From NCBI RefSeq assembly GCF_009730915.1, contig NC_052488.1, forward strand, positions 21,818,305-21,882,304: DNA of 64,000 bases, written 5' to 3'. The number at the start of each line of letters is the position of its first letter. The stretch's first letter is position 1. Shown piece after piece: positions 49,010 through 60,900 of this stretch. This DNA comes from Dioscorea cayenensis subsp. rotundata (Eukaryota > Streptophyta > Magnoliopsida > Dioscoreales > Dioscoreaceae). The position numbers and the translations under genes are program-made. The notes under the pieces are model-generated. The model was not told the origin of the DNA. It saw only the letters and a list, made by a program, of their open reading frames with translations, and made no database searches.

Positions 49010-49970
49010 GCTAAAGATGAGTCATCTATCAAGAGTTCCATCAAGAAGAACTAGACATAGTAGGCTTTTTAAGTGATACCAAAAATAAATTGATAATCAG
49101 ATAAAATACGACACAATTAGCTATTTACATTTAATTATGTTTATTGGGGCCCAATGAGCTAATGTCTCGGATCTCACTTGAGTTGTTTTATAAGGGTATT
49201 CTCTTGACTATTGGAGCAAGTTGGTCCTTTTGATAATAAAGTATCAACCTTTTTTTTTCTCTTCCTTTATGATAGCTAGTGAGGAATCTTGATCATCCAT
49301 TGGTTCCTTGTATTTTTTTATTATTATTTGTTAATTTCATCTTAACTTAATAGCTTTACAGTTAATAAAAATTTTGAAGAATATCTAGCTTACTTCCAAA
49401 AAGAGGATCTCACTCTCCTTTCCTTTGCTAACTCTCCTCTTTCGCTTGTTTGTATTTAGTTTTTTTTTATTGTATTATCAATATCAGTATTATGTTGGAT
49501 ATACACTTTTTTTTCTTTTATGAAATTAGATAAATTATAACTTTGTTAAAAAATAACAATCTTTTTGGTTTATTAGCAATGATCGATTTTTTCTGTGTAA
49601 AATGTTGATATCTTTGCCGAAAAAATAGGTTCACATTTTAGTTCATGCTAAATGAGAGTATAGGTGTGTTGGGCGATTTACTCCATACTTATGCATGTCC
49701 CTAACGTTGTTTGTCCACTTTGTAAAAAAAAATGATGAATAATATTATAGTGAACAATAAACAAATTAACAAAAACAACAAGCAAACAATATAGATTAAA
49801 TTATCTCAATTTCTACAAACAATGAAAATTGGGTTCAGAAAAACAAACTAATGGACAGAAAATATTTGAGACATCTAAGAAATAATCACCAAGGGGTGGT
49901 TCATCCATCAATAGCATGCCACCTAAGAGAGCGGGATATAGCAGGCCCTTTAATCAGTATCAAAATTGAG
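49010..49970. repeat. Two diverged direct copies of an about 80-bp segment
   Basis: The segment near 49012-49090 (TCATCTATCAAGAG... CATAGTAGGC... GATACCAAAA) and that near 49887-49968 (TCATCCATCAATAG... TATAGCAGGC... GTATCAAAA) share word order and spacing. They look like relics of one repeat family. Confidence 0.45.
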
Positions 49971-50598
49971 TGTCATTCTTTTGTATAAATCAATCGAGAC
50001 TAAACCCAGGAAGTCAATATATACTTGATTTGATTGTATTGATGAAATCCTTTAACTCATTGTTTCATATATGAGCCTTCAAATATATACGAAATAAACA
50101 TGTAATTAATTTTTATAATAATTGAGATAGCTGAAAGGGTGTTGTAATCAAAGATTTTCTTTCACACCAAATATTTCAACAAATGGCTTAGACAAGAAGA
50201 TTATGACGACTTGAAAGATAAGTCTCCAAGGTCAATATGTGAAACGGATATATTTAAAAAAAATTGTTACCATTTATTTTAAGTGGGAAAATAAATGAAA
50301 AATCTTTAAAAACTCAAAAATCAATAGTAAAAAAAAAATTATGGTCGGCTCTGTGGCAGACAGATTTTCAGTACTAATAACATTCATTTTAAAGTGAAAT
50401 CACACTTATTTTTTTTTAATACAATCAACATATTTGTTTTTTTTTTATTAACTCTGATTAGTGTTAATTTGCAAGCAAAATCTCTGAACGAAATAGTTAA
50501 TACTAAATGTAGCGAAGAAAAAATAATAATGAAAATATATTTTATTTATAGTTGTATTTATAATATAAAAGTATAAACTTATTTATAAACAAATATTA

Positions 50599-50640
50599 TA
50601 CTTGCATGTAGGGAAACTATAGTTTCCCTACATGCAAGTA
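50599..50640. repeat. 42-bp perfect palindrome
   Basis: Centred between 50619 and 50620; every base pairs with its mirror position. Left arm TACTTGCATGTAGGGAAACTA, right arm its exact reverse complement. No spacer. Confidence 0.95.
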
Positions 50641-50642
50641 GT

Positions 50643-50692
50643 TATAACTACTATACCCTTGGTACTACTATACCAAGGGTATAGTAGTTATA
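50643..50692. repeat. Perfect 22-bp inverted repeat with 6-bp spacer
   Basis: Arms 50643-50664 and 50671-50692 (left arm TATAACTACTATACCCTTGG plus TA) are fully complementary. It lies 2 bp from the 42-bp palindrome. Confidence 0.95.
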
Positions 50693-50789
50693 TTAAAAAA
50701 ATCTATAATTAAAAAGAACATTTGTAAGATAATTATGTTAAAAAATATTCATAATTAAATTTTTAAAATTAGAGGTGGGTCATTTTTTT

Positions 50790-51110
50790 TTTATAAAATA
50801 AATAAATCACAACATTGTTTAAAATACATAAAAAAATGGGTAAATTAATTAAAAATACACAAGCCATGACAAACTTAAAAAAAATGAGTAAAAAGATCCA
50901 ACAAGAGTGAAAAGTAGATAAGCGAGAAGTAGATAAGCGAGAACAATAAATTACTAGGGCTAGAAGAGTCTATCTCTTTTGAGCCAGAGGAAAGCAATGC
51001 GGATAAATTAGCTAGTATTCGAGTTAGGCATCAAATTACAAGGACCGTGTGCATATGACCTTAAAAACTCGAGAGTTTTTTTTGGTAATGCTAGTAAATC
51101 CTCAAACTTA
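50790..51110 (-). repeat. Probable LINE 3' fragment
   Basis: Oligo-T followed by AAATAAATCACAACATTG resembles the LINE 3'-end signature in minus orientation. It also contains a tandem 15-bp duplication (AGTAGATAAGCGAGA). Confidence 0.35.
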
Positions 51111-53217
51111 ATCAGCACAAACCCACAAAAGGAACAATACAATTAGTATTTATAATATCAAAATATTTTTTTTCCTCTAATCAAACACAAGTATGTACAT
51201 AATTCATTCAACTCTTAATCATATTTATGGCCATGTAGACCATATTGCATTAATTTCCCTTCTCAACATTTTTGTAATCTGGCTTTTCCATCCCACACGA
51301 AAAACTTAATATTTAATGATGTTACTAATATTCATATCAATCAACATATCTTAACTCCAAATTACACAAATACCCTCAAATAATGCACATTAATCTTACT
51401 CATCCACGGCTCTTAAAATTTTGTAGCATCAAACATTATCATCCTTAAAAATCTAACAAAGCCAAATCAAGATAATTATGTGGAATAATGTTGATGTTGA
51501 TATTGATATCGACTTAACACATAATTTAATACAACTTTCTCAAACAATGTATAAACATTCAGAGTATCATCCAATATATATTTTATATAACTTCAAAATG
51601 GGGCAGAGACTATTATTAAAGTATGAAAATAATTTGGAGGTGGAAATTGTGTTCAGAAAAATATTGTATTATTTAAATATTTCAACTAAACATTTTCTAA
51701 TTTTCACTATTCAAATTATTTCCTCCTGACTACTGTTTAAGCTATATTGTCCCCATGGCCCATCAAAAGGTGTCACAAGCTTATTGTGCACACACATATA
51801 TATATATGGATGCAATTATTCAGAAAAATAAGAGCATGATTAACATGAAATAGACTTCTCAAGGAAAAGGTTGAGACTCTGTTTCTCTAAAGGGTCCAAA
51901 TAAACTCAAGATTATGAAACATAAAGAACACAGCATGTTTTCAAGTGAGGAAGCCAGAGATGACCAATATCATATACTCTCTTTTCTACAACATTTGCAA
52001 ACCTTCTCTGTTATGTTCATTTTGTCTTTTTGAAACAAAGTGATTCAAAGTTGGTATGATTTAGTGTTAATGCAACAGGGGAGAAAAAAAGCATCAAGGC
52101 AGTGATGGGTGTAGACAGAACAGGCCCCTCCATGCACCAAGGAATGTGAATATATATGTGTGTGTGTATATATATATATATATATTTTTTTTTTTTTTGG
52201 AAGAAGAATGTGAATATATTTCTCTTGGGACCCAAGACTCATGTGATGATCTAACCATGTTAAGTGGACCAAAATTAGTGATTGAGATTCAATGTCATGA
52301 ATTTGCTTGGAATAAAAGAAAAACACAGACCATGTTTTATCACAGAATGGAGTCATGAGTGGGGAAGAAGAGAGGAAAGAGAGAAAAAAAAACAATATAT
52401 CAAATAAATCAAAATCTTGTAATAAAGCTCTGTATCAGGATATTTGTAAATATTTTTAAATATATACATGTTTGGATTCTATAGCTTTTTGATGTATTGT
52501 TGTTTCTCTATTTCCAGTTTTAATGTTTCTTTCAGCTTTTAATAAATTTATGGTTTGTCTGTTTTTTGAAATATGTGGGTCATTCAAGCTCATTATGAAT
52601 GATCATATTTGATTTGATAACTGATAATAAATTTCCCTGCAATGAAAATGTAAAAATAAGTGATAATTTGATTGTGGTTTAGTCAAAGTTACAAAATTAC
52701 TAGATTTCAAAAACAAGAAAATCATGCTATATGTACTGCAATTTATAAAAACATTACAGTAATATACTACAAACAAGTGCTATAATAATCACAAGAAAAC
52801 ACAGACAAACACACACACAAATTAAGTGCTTGATTATCAAATTGATGCTGAATTGATTGATATAAGAAACGAGTTTTGCTTGAAAAGATGACCATCCAGT
52901 ACTCAAACTGAAACAGTTAAAAGAATTACAGTTCCCAAACTGACAAACTTACTTTCAATGATCAACTGCAGCCTCCGTATAGAATAGAACTTCACAGACA
53001 TGTCCTGGAATCTGGAAGAAAGATGAAACAGTACTAATTCACAAAATCCACCAGCCTACTTCTGTAAATCCAAACGGATGAACAAGGAACCAGCAAGGAA
53101 GCATCCTCCCTGTTCCTTCCCCTGTTTTCTAGTGCAGTAAAATATGGCACGTTACTAACCAACAACATAACAAACTTAACATGCATTTCACATACTAATT
53201 AGTCAGTTCCTCTCACT

Positions 53218-53226
53218 CTATATATA
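53218..53226 (+). promoter_or_regulatory. TATA box of the PNGase A gene
   Basis: CTATATATA lies 120 bp upstream of the start codon, in a C/T-rich context. Confidence 0.5.
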
Positions 53227-53337
53227 CATACACTCTAAAGAAGCTGAATTATCACTACAAAAACTCACACTTGTGAATATACATATATACATAGTTATAG
53301 AAAACATATATACAGTGTTATACACATCAATCCATCC

Positions 53338-55237
53338 ATGAATCATCCTTTTTTCTTGTTATTGTTTCTAATTCTATTATTCTTCAATGGAGAAGCTGTA
53401 GTAATGCCGATGAACAGTGGGACACTAGAGCACATAGATCCAACGTTACCTTCGGCACGGGCCGGGCAAGAACCGAAATGCTCCGTGCTTGTTCTCCGGC
53501 ACGAGTTTGCAAACACTCTAGGCCATCCTCCAGCCACTGCCAACTTCTCTCAACCAGAAGAATGTCCTCACCCATGGAGTCGTGTCGTGCTCGAACTCGC
53601 TGTCTCAGCCACTGATATTCAAAAAGGCCGTATGGCAGCTGTATGGATCGATGGCGCTGAGATTCTCCGAATGAGCACACCGGTGCCGATGGCTCCCGGT
53701 GCCTTCTGGCGTGTAGAGAAGGATGTTACAAGGTATGAAGCTCTTCTTCTCCGGCTCAGCTCCGTGAACGGTGGTGCTCTGTCTATGATGCTTGAGAACT
53801 CCAATAAAACATTGCCGGGAGTGTACCATGCCAATGTGACACTCCACTTCTACAGAGGAGTTTTCGCTGATGCTAGACAAGGATACACTGCTCATCCTTC
53901 TGTCAAAGGGCTTTACTCACAACCAGCCAACCTCATCTATCCAATCTCTCAAGACTGCTACGGCAATGGCTTCTGGTTTAGAATCAACAACGAGTCTCAC
54001 GTGCCAGTTTCCTCCATTGCTATACCAAGAAACACTTACCGTGCTGTCCTAGAAATCTTTGCTTCTCATCACTCAGATGATGAGTTCTGGTACACCAAAC
54101 CTTTTCGTTCCACTTACTCTCAAAACAAAGCTGACAATCACATGACTACTATCAAAGGCAATGGTGCATTCCGGCAGCTTTACGCCACCATTGACGGAAA
54201 GTTCGTCGGCGGTCACATCCCATTTGCAGTTATATATCCAGGAGCAATCAATCCTTACTTCTGGTCTCCAGTTGCCGCCATTGGTGCATTCGATATACCT
54301 TCATATGATCTCGATATCACACCGTTCCTCGGGATGTTGCTCGACGGGCAGCTCCATGAGGTCGGGCTCGGCGTGCGGGAAGCCACCTCACACTGGTTAG
54401 CAAGTGCCAATCTCCATCTATGGATCGACCCGGTATCGGACAATGTCGAGGCCGGGCTTTCAGTCTACCGTGCACCAAGACTCAGGGTATTTTATACCAA
54501 AATTTTGCAATTAGAGTAGAATTCTTTGATGATGAAGATGATGATATTAATGTTTTTTTTTTAATAACAAGATTCACCGGCACGCGGAATGGCACGATGA
54601 GAATGGGAGCTCAGACGTGAGCACAGATGGAATAATGCGGTTCGCCGGATGGGTGGTCTCATCCAAAGGGAACCTGACGACAACTGTGAGGATGAAGGTG
54701 AGGTTCAGGAGCAAGGTTGAGATGCATGAACACGGTTCGGCGAAGACCGTGGAGATGATTCACAAATCAAGAACAACTCTGGGAGTGAGGCGAGGAGTGA
54801 AGTCACTGGGTCACTCAGATATGTTTGTTGAGGCACCATTGCACTTGCAAACCATGAGGGTGCCGGCGCCTGCCGGCGGCGTTTATGAGAAGACCAGGTT
54901 GACACACCAGTTGAAGGAATGGGTCTATGTTGATAACAAAGAGGTTGGTTACTGTCATTTTAAATTTTGGATATACATATTAATAATTTAATTTTTCATT
55001 TTAATTGTATGAATTTTTATGAAGATGAGCGGCACTAGCGCCGTGACGGATAGGCAAGAGGTTGAAGGGTCAGCATTGTTGCATGGAGGTGAACCAGTTT
55101 GGGGGAGTGGGAGTATGAAGTCAAGTTATAAGTACCGTGATGCTGAGGAATGTCATATTAGAGTGGTGAACACTGAAGCAGGTGTTGTTAAGTTTGATGC
55201 TACTAGTCGTTCTTGCTCTGCTGTAGCTGATGTTTAA
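53338..55237 (+). CDS. Peptide-N4-(N-acetyl-beta-glucosaminyl)asparagine amidase A (PNGase A-like)
   Basis: Secretory/vacuolar glycoamidase family that releases N-glycans from glycopeptides by cutting the amide bond at asparagine. Exons 53338-54486, 54572-54943 and 55025-55237 have short introns of 85 and 81 bp, both phase 0, giving 577 aa. Residues 1-20 are a signal peptide. The N-terminal amidase domain follows (CSVLVLRHEFANTLGHPPAT, WSRVVLELAVSATDIQKGRM, AAVWIDGAEILRMSTP, FWRVEKDVTRYEALLL). Later landmarks are RNTYRAVLEIFASHHSDDEF, PFAVIYPGAINPYFWSPVAA and LWIDP. Several N-X-S/T sites are present. The acceptor before exon 2 (AACAAG) and the last acceptor (ATGAAG) are weak in pyrimidines, so those borders are less certain than the frame. 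Substrate unknown. Confidence 0.9.
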
Positions 55238-55460
55238 TTAGAGAAGTGTTTTTTTGTGGTGTTGGTTTGGTGGGAATAAGGTTTTTTTGGTGTATTTTGG
55301 GAGTTTGTTGTTGTGCCTTAGCTTAAGATTTTGTTTGGCCGCAAGATGTTGTATGGCTTTTTTGTTTTTGTGTGTTTATCAAGCTCTGCGAGATGGGGGG
55401 CATGAGTACTGTTGTATCTTCAGAGAAATAAGATGGCTTTGTATGTATTTTCTTAGCAGA

Positions 55461-55466
55461 AATAAA
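55461..55466 (+). terminator. Polyadenylation signal of the PNGase A gene
   Basis: AATAAA lies 224 bp after the stop codon, following a T/G-rich 3' region. Confidence 0.4.
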
Positions 55467-55686
55467 TTATTAATATCGATTAATGCTCCCATCTTATATT
55501 CCCATTAACATTAATCTTGCATGTTGAGAATAAAATGTGTTTTTAAGGTTTTTTTCTGGTTTTTTTCTTTTATGTTGTAACATTTTTGTTATTGTCTGTG
55601 TTTTTTTAGTTTTTGACAAATTAAACTCGTGGTTGATCTATTTTTTTAATAATAATAAAATAATAAATAATAATATGTGTATGGAC

Positions 55687-57178
55687 CAAGGTTGTCAGAC
55701 CCGGCCCGGGCATCGACTTGGCCAAGCCCAGGGGTCAGGGGTCGATGGGTTCGACCGGGTCGAACCGGAGTTGAACCGGGGTCAATAATAAAATATTAAA
55801 AAAATATTATAATAATTAATAATTAGAAAATAATCAAAATATAATATTAAAACCCATAATTATAATATAAAAAAATAAAAATAAAACTACTTATATTTGA
55901 TATCCAAATTCATTTTATACTCATAACAAGTACACATCAACCTAACAAAATAATCAAAATTACACACTCAAAGCAACCATCATCAAAATATAAGTATATA
56001 ACAAGTACACATCAACCTAACAAAAAAGGCATGAGAAAATCTTTTTTCCTTGTGCATTATTAGACACATTGAAATGGTCCCAAGCAGGATCAGTCTTCAA
56101 ACGAACATTGCCACTTGAACAACTAGAAGATTGTGTATTGCCGGCCTCTAGATCCTATACATAACAATTTCAACCAATATATGTTGTCAATTTATAGTGT
56201 GATCTCTATTTGTGATGAAATATGTAATCTCAAATATTTTTTTTAGGCACATGATGTACTCATAAATTTTTAAAACAAAAATGAACAATGAAAAATAAAA
56301 ATATTACCAACTCACCATATGTCGTGAGCAAAATTAGAGTAACAAAAGCCTCTTTTTAGATGTTCACTCCTTTTTAGAACCTACAAAGATAATATCTTAT
56401 AAATGTGAGGTGAAACCAAATTATAGAAAAATAATCAATATACAAAAAGACAATTTCCACTTTATAATCTCTATACAATCACATAAGATAGTTTAATATT
56501 TGCACGGTGACGCATTACTTCCGTCACTTACGGAGATTAATTTTTTCTGTAAAATAGATAGGATGAATGTATCATACGGCCTTTCTAATAAGTAATTCCC
56601 ATGCCATACATATAGATAATCCTCACCATGTATCGTGCATCTATTCATAGGATAATTCAACAAATCATTAAAAAAAAAACTAAAACAACAAAAAAAAAAC
56701 AAGGATTACAAGATTTTCAAAGCATGGTACAAGATTACAAATCATTCAAAAAAATCTCTTAAAACTGTCAACATAATCTATATGAATCTCTTAAAACATG
56801 GTACAAGATTATAAATCTCTTACCAAGAGCAAGCACAAGGTTGGTGGAGTCACCGGAGCATCATCGGAGTTTGATGGAGTTGGCTGAAGAGAGGGGTGCT
56901 AGATGGAGCGATGGAGGAGGACTGGAGTTGAAATTTGAAATTTCACAAAGAAACCAGGGCCAGGGGAAGCTTGAGTTGAAATCCCTAAATTTCATTAACT
57001 TTATGACACGGTTGACCTGGCCGAGTCAACCGGTTCAAGGTTGAACCGGCCGGGTCACCGGGTTGATACCGAGTCTCCATACATCCGGTTCAATGGGTGG
57101 GGCCGATCCGGAGCCACATGGCCGGTTCCCGGTTTTTCCGGTTGAACCGGCCGGGCCGATCCGGGTCTGATAACCTTG
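55687..57178. mobile_element. Non-autonomous hAT element (1492 bp) with perfect 8-bp TSD
   Basis: Exact duplication GTATGGAC at 55679-55686 and 57179-57186. Terminal inverted repeats CAAGGTTGTCAGACCCGG (left) and CAAGGTTATCAGACCCGG (right, read inward) differ at one base. Subterminal GGTTCAACCGG/CCGGCC-rich text is found at both ends. It carries a BED-finger relic on the minus strand and no intact transposase, so it is a deletion derivative of an autonomous element. Confidence 0.92.
56017..56153 (-). pseudogene. hAT transposase relic: start of a BED zinc finger
   Basis: Reading the minus strand from about 56153, after an acceptor-like TATAG: serine-rich leader, then LKTDPAWDHFNVS, GKKIFSCLFC and a stop. 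DPAW...F and the CXXC pair match the start of BED-type fingers in plant hAT transposases. The second half of the finger and the catalytic domain are missing. Confidence 0.65.
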
Positions 57179-57186
57179 GTATGGAC

Positions 57187-57550
57187 AATTATCTGACGTA
57201 AAGTATTTTATTATACTAATACAATAAATCAATTCACTAGTCACATATAGTTTTATCTTTATTTGGGAAAATAGAGTCATACAGTAATAATCAATGGGAA
57301 CCTTTGTTATTTTCTAACAATCTTAGTCTCTTAGTTGTGCTGCTTATCTTCTTTATGTTATTTTTGTCGTTCAGATATTAGAAGTGCATCATCCCTGATA
57401 ATGGCCTTCTAACTAGTTTGGTATTTGGTTTGTTTTATCTTATTAGACTTTTGTTATATGTTTTTTTTTTTTTACTTGTTGCTCTTGTTATTTTTTGTTA
57501 AATAATTTATGATTTATCTATTTTTCTTAAAAAAAAATTATAACAAACAT

Positions 57551-57581
<31 letters not shown>

Positions 57582-57800
57582 CCTTTTGAAAGACCTGCTA
57601 AATTATTTTTGGCAACCTAGACTATCATATGATAATTAAGTTCAAACTTACAATCTAGTTCATCATCAAGATTGCCTTTGCATATCATTACGATTCGCGT
57701 TTTTAAACCATCCATGAACGGCCAAGATTGAGAGCTGCTCATCATGATTCATAATCCATTATTAAGATTCGCGTGAATAGTATGTACCGTTGAGATTGGC
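57187..57800. other. Separase upstream region with LINE-like tail
   Basis: AT-rich. GTTAAATAATTTATGATTTA followed by TCTATTTTTCTTAAAAAAAA (about 57497-57537) resembles a LINE 3' end in plus orientation. An (AT)n run lies at 57554-57579. Confidence 0.4.
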
Positions 57801-57831
57801 GTGTTCGCGAAGCCTCCCGTTGCAAAATTGG

Positions 57832-57839
57832 GCGGGAAA
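57832..57839 (+). promoter_or_regulatory. E2F site in the separase promoter
   Basis: GCGGGAAA (reverse TTTCCCGC, fitting TTTSSCGC), 26 bp upstream of the TATA box. It fits cell-cycle control of separase. Confidence 0.5.
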
Positions 57840-57864
57840 ATAGAAACCCGTTGCAGCGCTGCTC

Positions 57865-57873
57865 TATATAAAT
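57865..57873 (+). promoter_or_regulatory. TATA box of separase
   Basis: TATATAAAT lies 62 bp upstream of the chosen start. It argues against the in-frame ATG at 57801. Confidence 0.55.
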
Positions 57874-57876
57874 CTC

Positions 57877-57885
57877 AAACCCTAG
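57877..57885 (+). promoter_or_regulatory. Telo-box next to the separase TATA box
   Basis: AAACCCTAG, an interstitial telomere motif common in promoters or leaders of plant genes active in dividing cells. Confidence 0.5.
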
Positions 57886-57926
57886 TTTCCATTATCGCAT
57901 CAATCCCACCTCCATCATCCATCGCC

Positions 57927-60900
57927 ATGGATTCCGATGAGGATCCCTCCTCCCTTCTCGCCCTTCTCGAGGGCTCAGACTACCGTGGTCTCCACCGGCG
58001 CTTCTCCTCTTTCTTGAAACCCTTCCAACCCTTTCTCTCCTCGTCCGCTACTTCCAAATCCACCAAGAAAGACAAGAAAATCCGAGACCTTTGCTCCAAA
58101 TACCTCCCATTCCTCAATTCTGTCATAAAGATCCTCTCCAAACAGTGCTCTCAACCCCCGAAGTCCACCGCCGATCGCGATGCCATGGCGGGGGAGCTCT
58201 TCTCGATCTACCGACTCTACATTGATTGTATGAGCTGCGTTGCTCCGGCGCTTGTCTTGAAGCCCTATTCCGATATCCTCTGGAGGGTGTCGTACCTTCG
58301 CCGGCTCTGTGAATGGGGCCGTTATCGGGAGACTGAGGAGGAGGGTTTGGCTGTGCTCAGCGAGCTTCGGTCTAGGATTGGGGGAGACGCTGCGAAATTG
58401 CTTCCGGAACCACAGGGTGATTTTGAGAACCCCGAGCTAGCTGCTGATGTTGTGCATGTTGTTAGCCGGATGGCGAGGTGTGCATACGGTAAGGAGAGCT
58501 TTCTCGAAGAGGATTACCTGAGAGTTCTGGCCCTTCTTGATCAGGTTCGGCCATGGCTTAGGTGCGCAAAACTCTTTTCAAATGTCATTTTGCTGAACTT
58601 TGCCCTTAGGGCGTTTCAGTTGATTGATTATATGCAAATTCTGAGACTGAGATATCCTAATCTAACTTTTTGGTGCTAGTTTCTTTCATGCTGCATTTAA
58701 TGTATTAAAGTACCATCTCCTATTAGAGCTTTTTGTTGATCTTCTAGTGATCATACTCCGGGAAGTCTTAGGCCTTCATCTAAATCACACATTTTTGCTT
58801 GCTTTATTGTTTTGATCAAGTTTTTTTGTTCTCCTGTGATGCAGCAGAAGTAACTTTTGTTATATTTATGGAGCTAAGTTGTTCTCTTTGATTACCAGTT
58901 ATGCAACTTGTAATAGCTGGCAAGTGAGCTGAAATAGTTTGTTGTTTCTTACTTTGGAAAATACAAACTTAAGTTTGTGTTCTGTGAAATCCAGACTTGC
59001 TGATAGTGAGGTCTCTGAGAAGCTTCTCGGCACTATTGTTTGGGAATTATATCACTGTACATTATTCATTATGGAGCATTTCTCAAATTTCAATGAAGAT
59101 ATGCTCTGTTCTTTTTGCATGGAAACTATGGCAGAATGCTTGAAGTCATCACGCAAGCTTGATCTCATAAAGGTATTACTTCAGACTGTTATGCTTGTAT
59201 CAAGATCTTTCAATCATTATGCTTCTTTTCTTGAAGCTCTTGAATTCCTTATGTGAAAGCATATGCAGATGGCCAGGAAATTTTGTTTTTCCTTTGAGCC
59301 CAACTGGGCAAAATCTCCACTTGTCATCCGCAGTATATTAAAATCTGCTTTGGGATTTATAGTCTGCGACTGCAAGGTACCGTAACATAGTTTGTTAATT
59401 TGCCAATGTAAATCTTTGCCCAATTGCATGATTGCTTACGCTCTTTTTTGTTCTTCTGTGACAGCATGGCACTGTAAATGCCAATGATATTCTTGACCTT
59501 CTGTACCACTTTGCCACTAAGTGCCAGAATCAAAGTTCAGTGATATGCAAAGAAGCGGAAGAATTTCTTCTTGATATAGCAGCTGACTTTTTTCAGGTGC
59601 CCCATCTCTTATTAGAATAGAAACTAGATATATTTTGCAGTCCATGGCTTGTTGCTATTTATATCCCCCATCTACTGTTTGTTAACCTTTATTAAAGTAT
59701 TTGTTTTTTACAACTTGACTGATGAAAGATTTCTCAGGTTTTGCCACACATTGCCTGCATCTTGACCTTTTATGCTGCTGGCCTGTTCTTCGAGTATGCC
59801 AGTCTGAAAGCTAGGCAAACAGATGCCATGAATGAAGGCTTGAAATCTGCATCTGCCATCTCATTATTTCTTGACAATGAAGTCCTTCTTGAAAATTTGG
59901 CTCGATCCCTTTGTGCGTTGCGTAGACATGTGAAACAATGCCCCAACATAACAACTGAACTTCCTGGGCCTTGTATTTATAAAATTTGTGACAGTTCACA
60001 TGAACAAGTTTCCCTGCTATCCTATGTGCAAGCGCTGGGGTTTTTTTGTACACCACTAGTGGAAACTATACGAACCATATGGGAACAAAATTATCGTGGA
60101 AAGGATGTGGTCCAATTGCCCGCTTATGTCAATTGCATTCAGGATGCACTTTATCAATTTTGTGATGTTCTTCTATTTGGATTGAGGTAAAACCAGGTGT
60201 AAAATCTTGTTAGGTCCATTTGGATATTTTTATCCATGTGTCTGATTTTAAACTTGTGAAATATGGCTTTTTTGACTTCCTGCCTACATAATTGTTATCT
60301 TATTGGCTTATTCATGTTTGATCATTATTCTTTTGCTGCTTGCTTGATTTGTTTTGTTCCTATGCCTTATGCAAAAATTTTGTTCGATTATGTCTGAAAA
60401 TAGCCATCTGATTGAATTTCAACCTGGCTTCTTGTGCAGCAATGCATCTGATGAACTGGTGGATAAGTTGCGTAAGCATCTTCTAGCAGCAGGTTATGGT
60501 GCAATAGCTGGTTTCAGAGTTGCTTTGTTGACCTATGGAAACTTTCAGGTGTGCTTCTGTTTTTGAGGAATATTTAGTTATTCTGTTTACTGTGCTTTTG
60601 TCAATCATACAAATGTTAATTTGGAATCTTGCAATATGATTGCGAAATGGCTTGTTGTGCATTAAGTTTCTCCTCTATTGTTATATGATTTATTAGAATT
60701 TCAGAATTTCCCTTACTTTCTATTATGCAGAAGAGCATCTCTTGTGTGCAGCAAGTTATTACAATGAATTGGTTAAAGCCTCAAGACCTGAGATCTGTTG
60801 CTGTCTCGTTGTATAATATTGGTGTGGATCTGTATAACTCCAAAAATTTGGAGCAGGTATCTTCTTTATTTATCAACCTCTCTTGTATTGCACTTTTGTT

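Larger units (their letters stand above)
46559..53217. other. AT-rich gene desert between the LINE and PNGase A
   Basis: No supportable protein gene. It holds microsatellites, two related 80-bp segments (49010 and 49880), the twin palindromes at 50.6 kb, and a LINE-like tail at 50.8-51.1 kb. A T-tract with adjacent TG/TA runs lies at 52.15-52.2 kb. Confidence 0.6.

Noticed and set aside
50394-50576. 60-codon frame with a hydrophobic N terminus, next to the twin palindromes
   Set aside because: Looks like a signal peptide but lies in very AT-rich DNA where Phe/Ile/Leu-rich frames arise by chance. No promoter, splice structure or family likeness.
57801-57926. In-frame upstream extension of separase (42 aa)
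   Set aside because: Overlaps the E2F site, TATA box and telo-box; the ATG at 57927 has better context.
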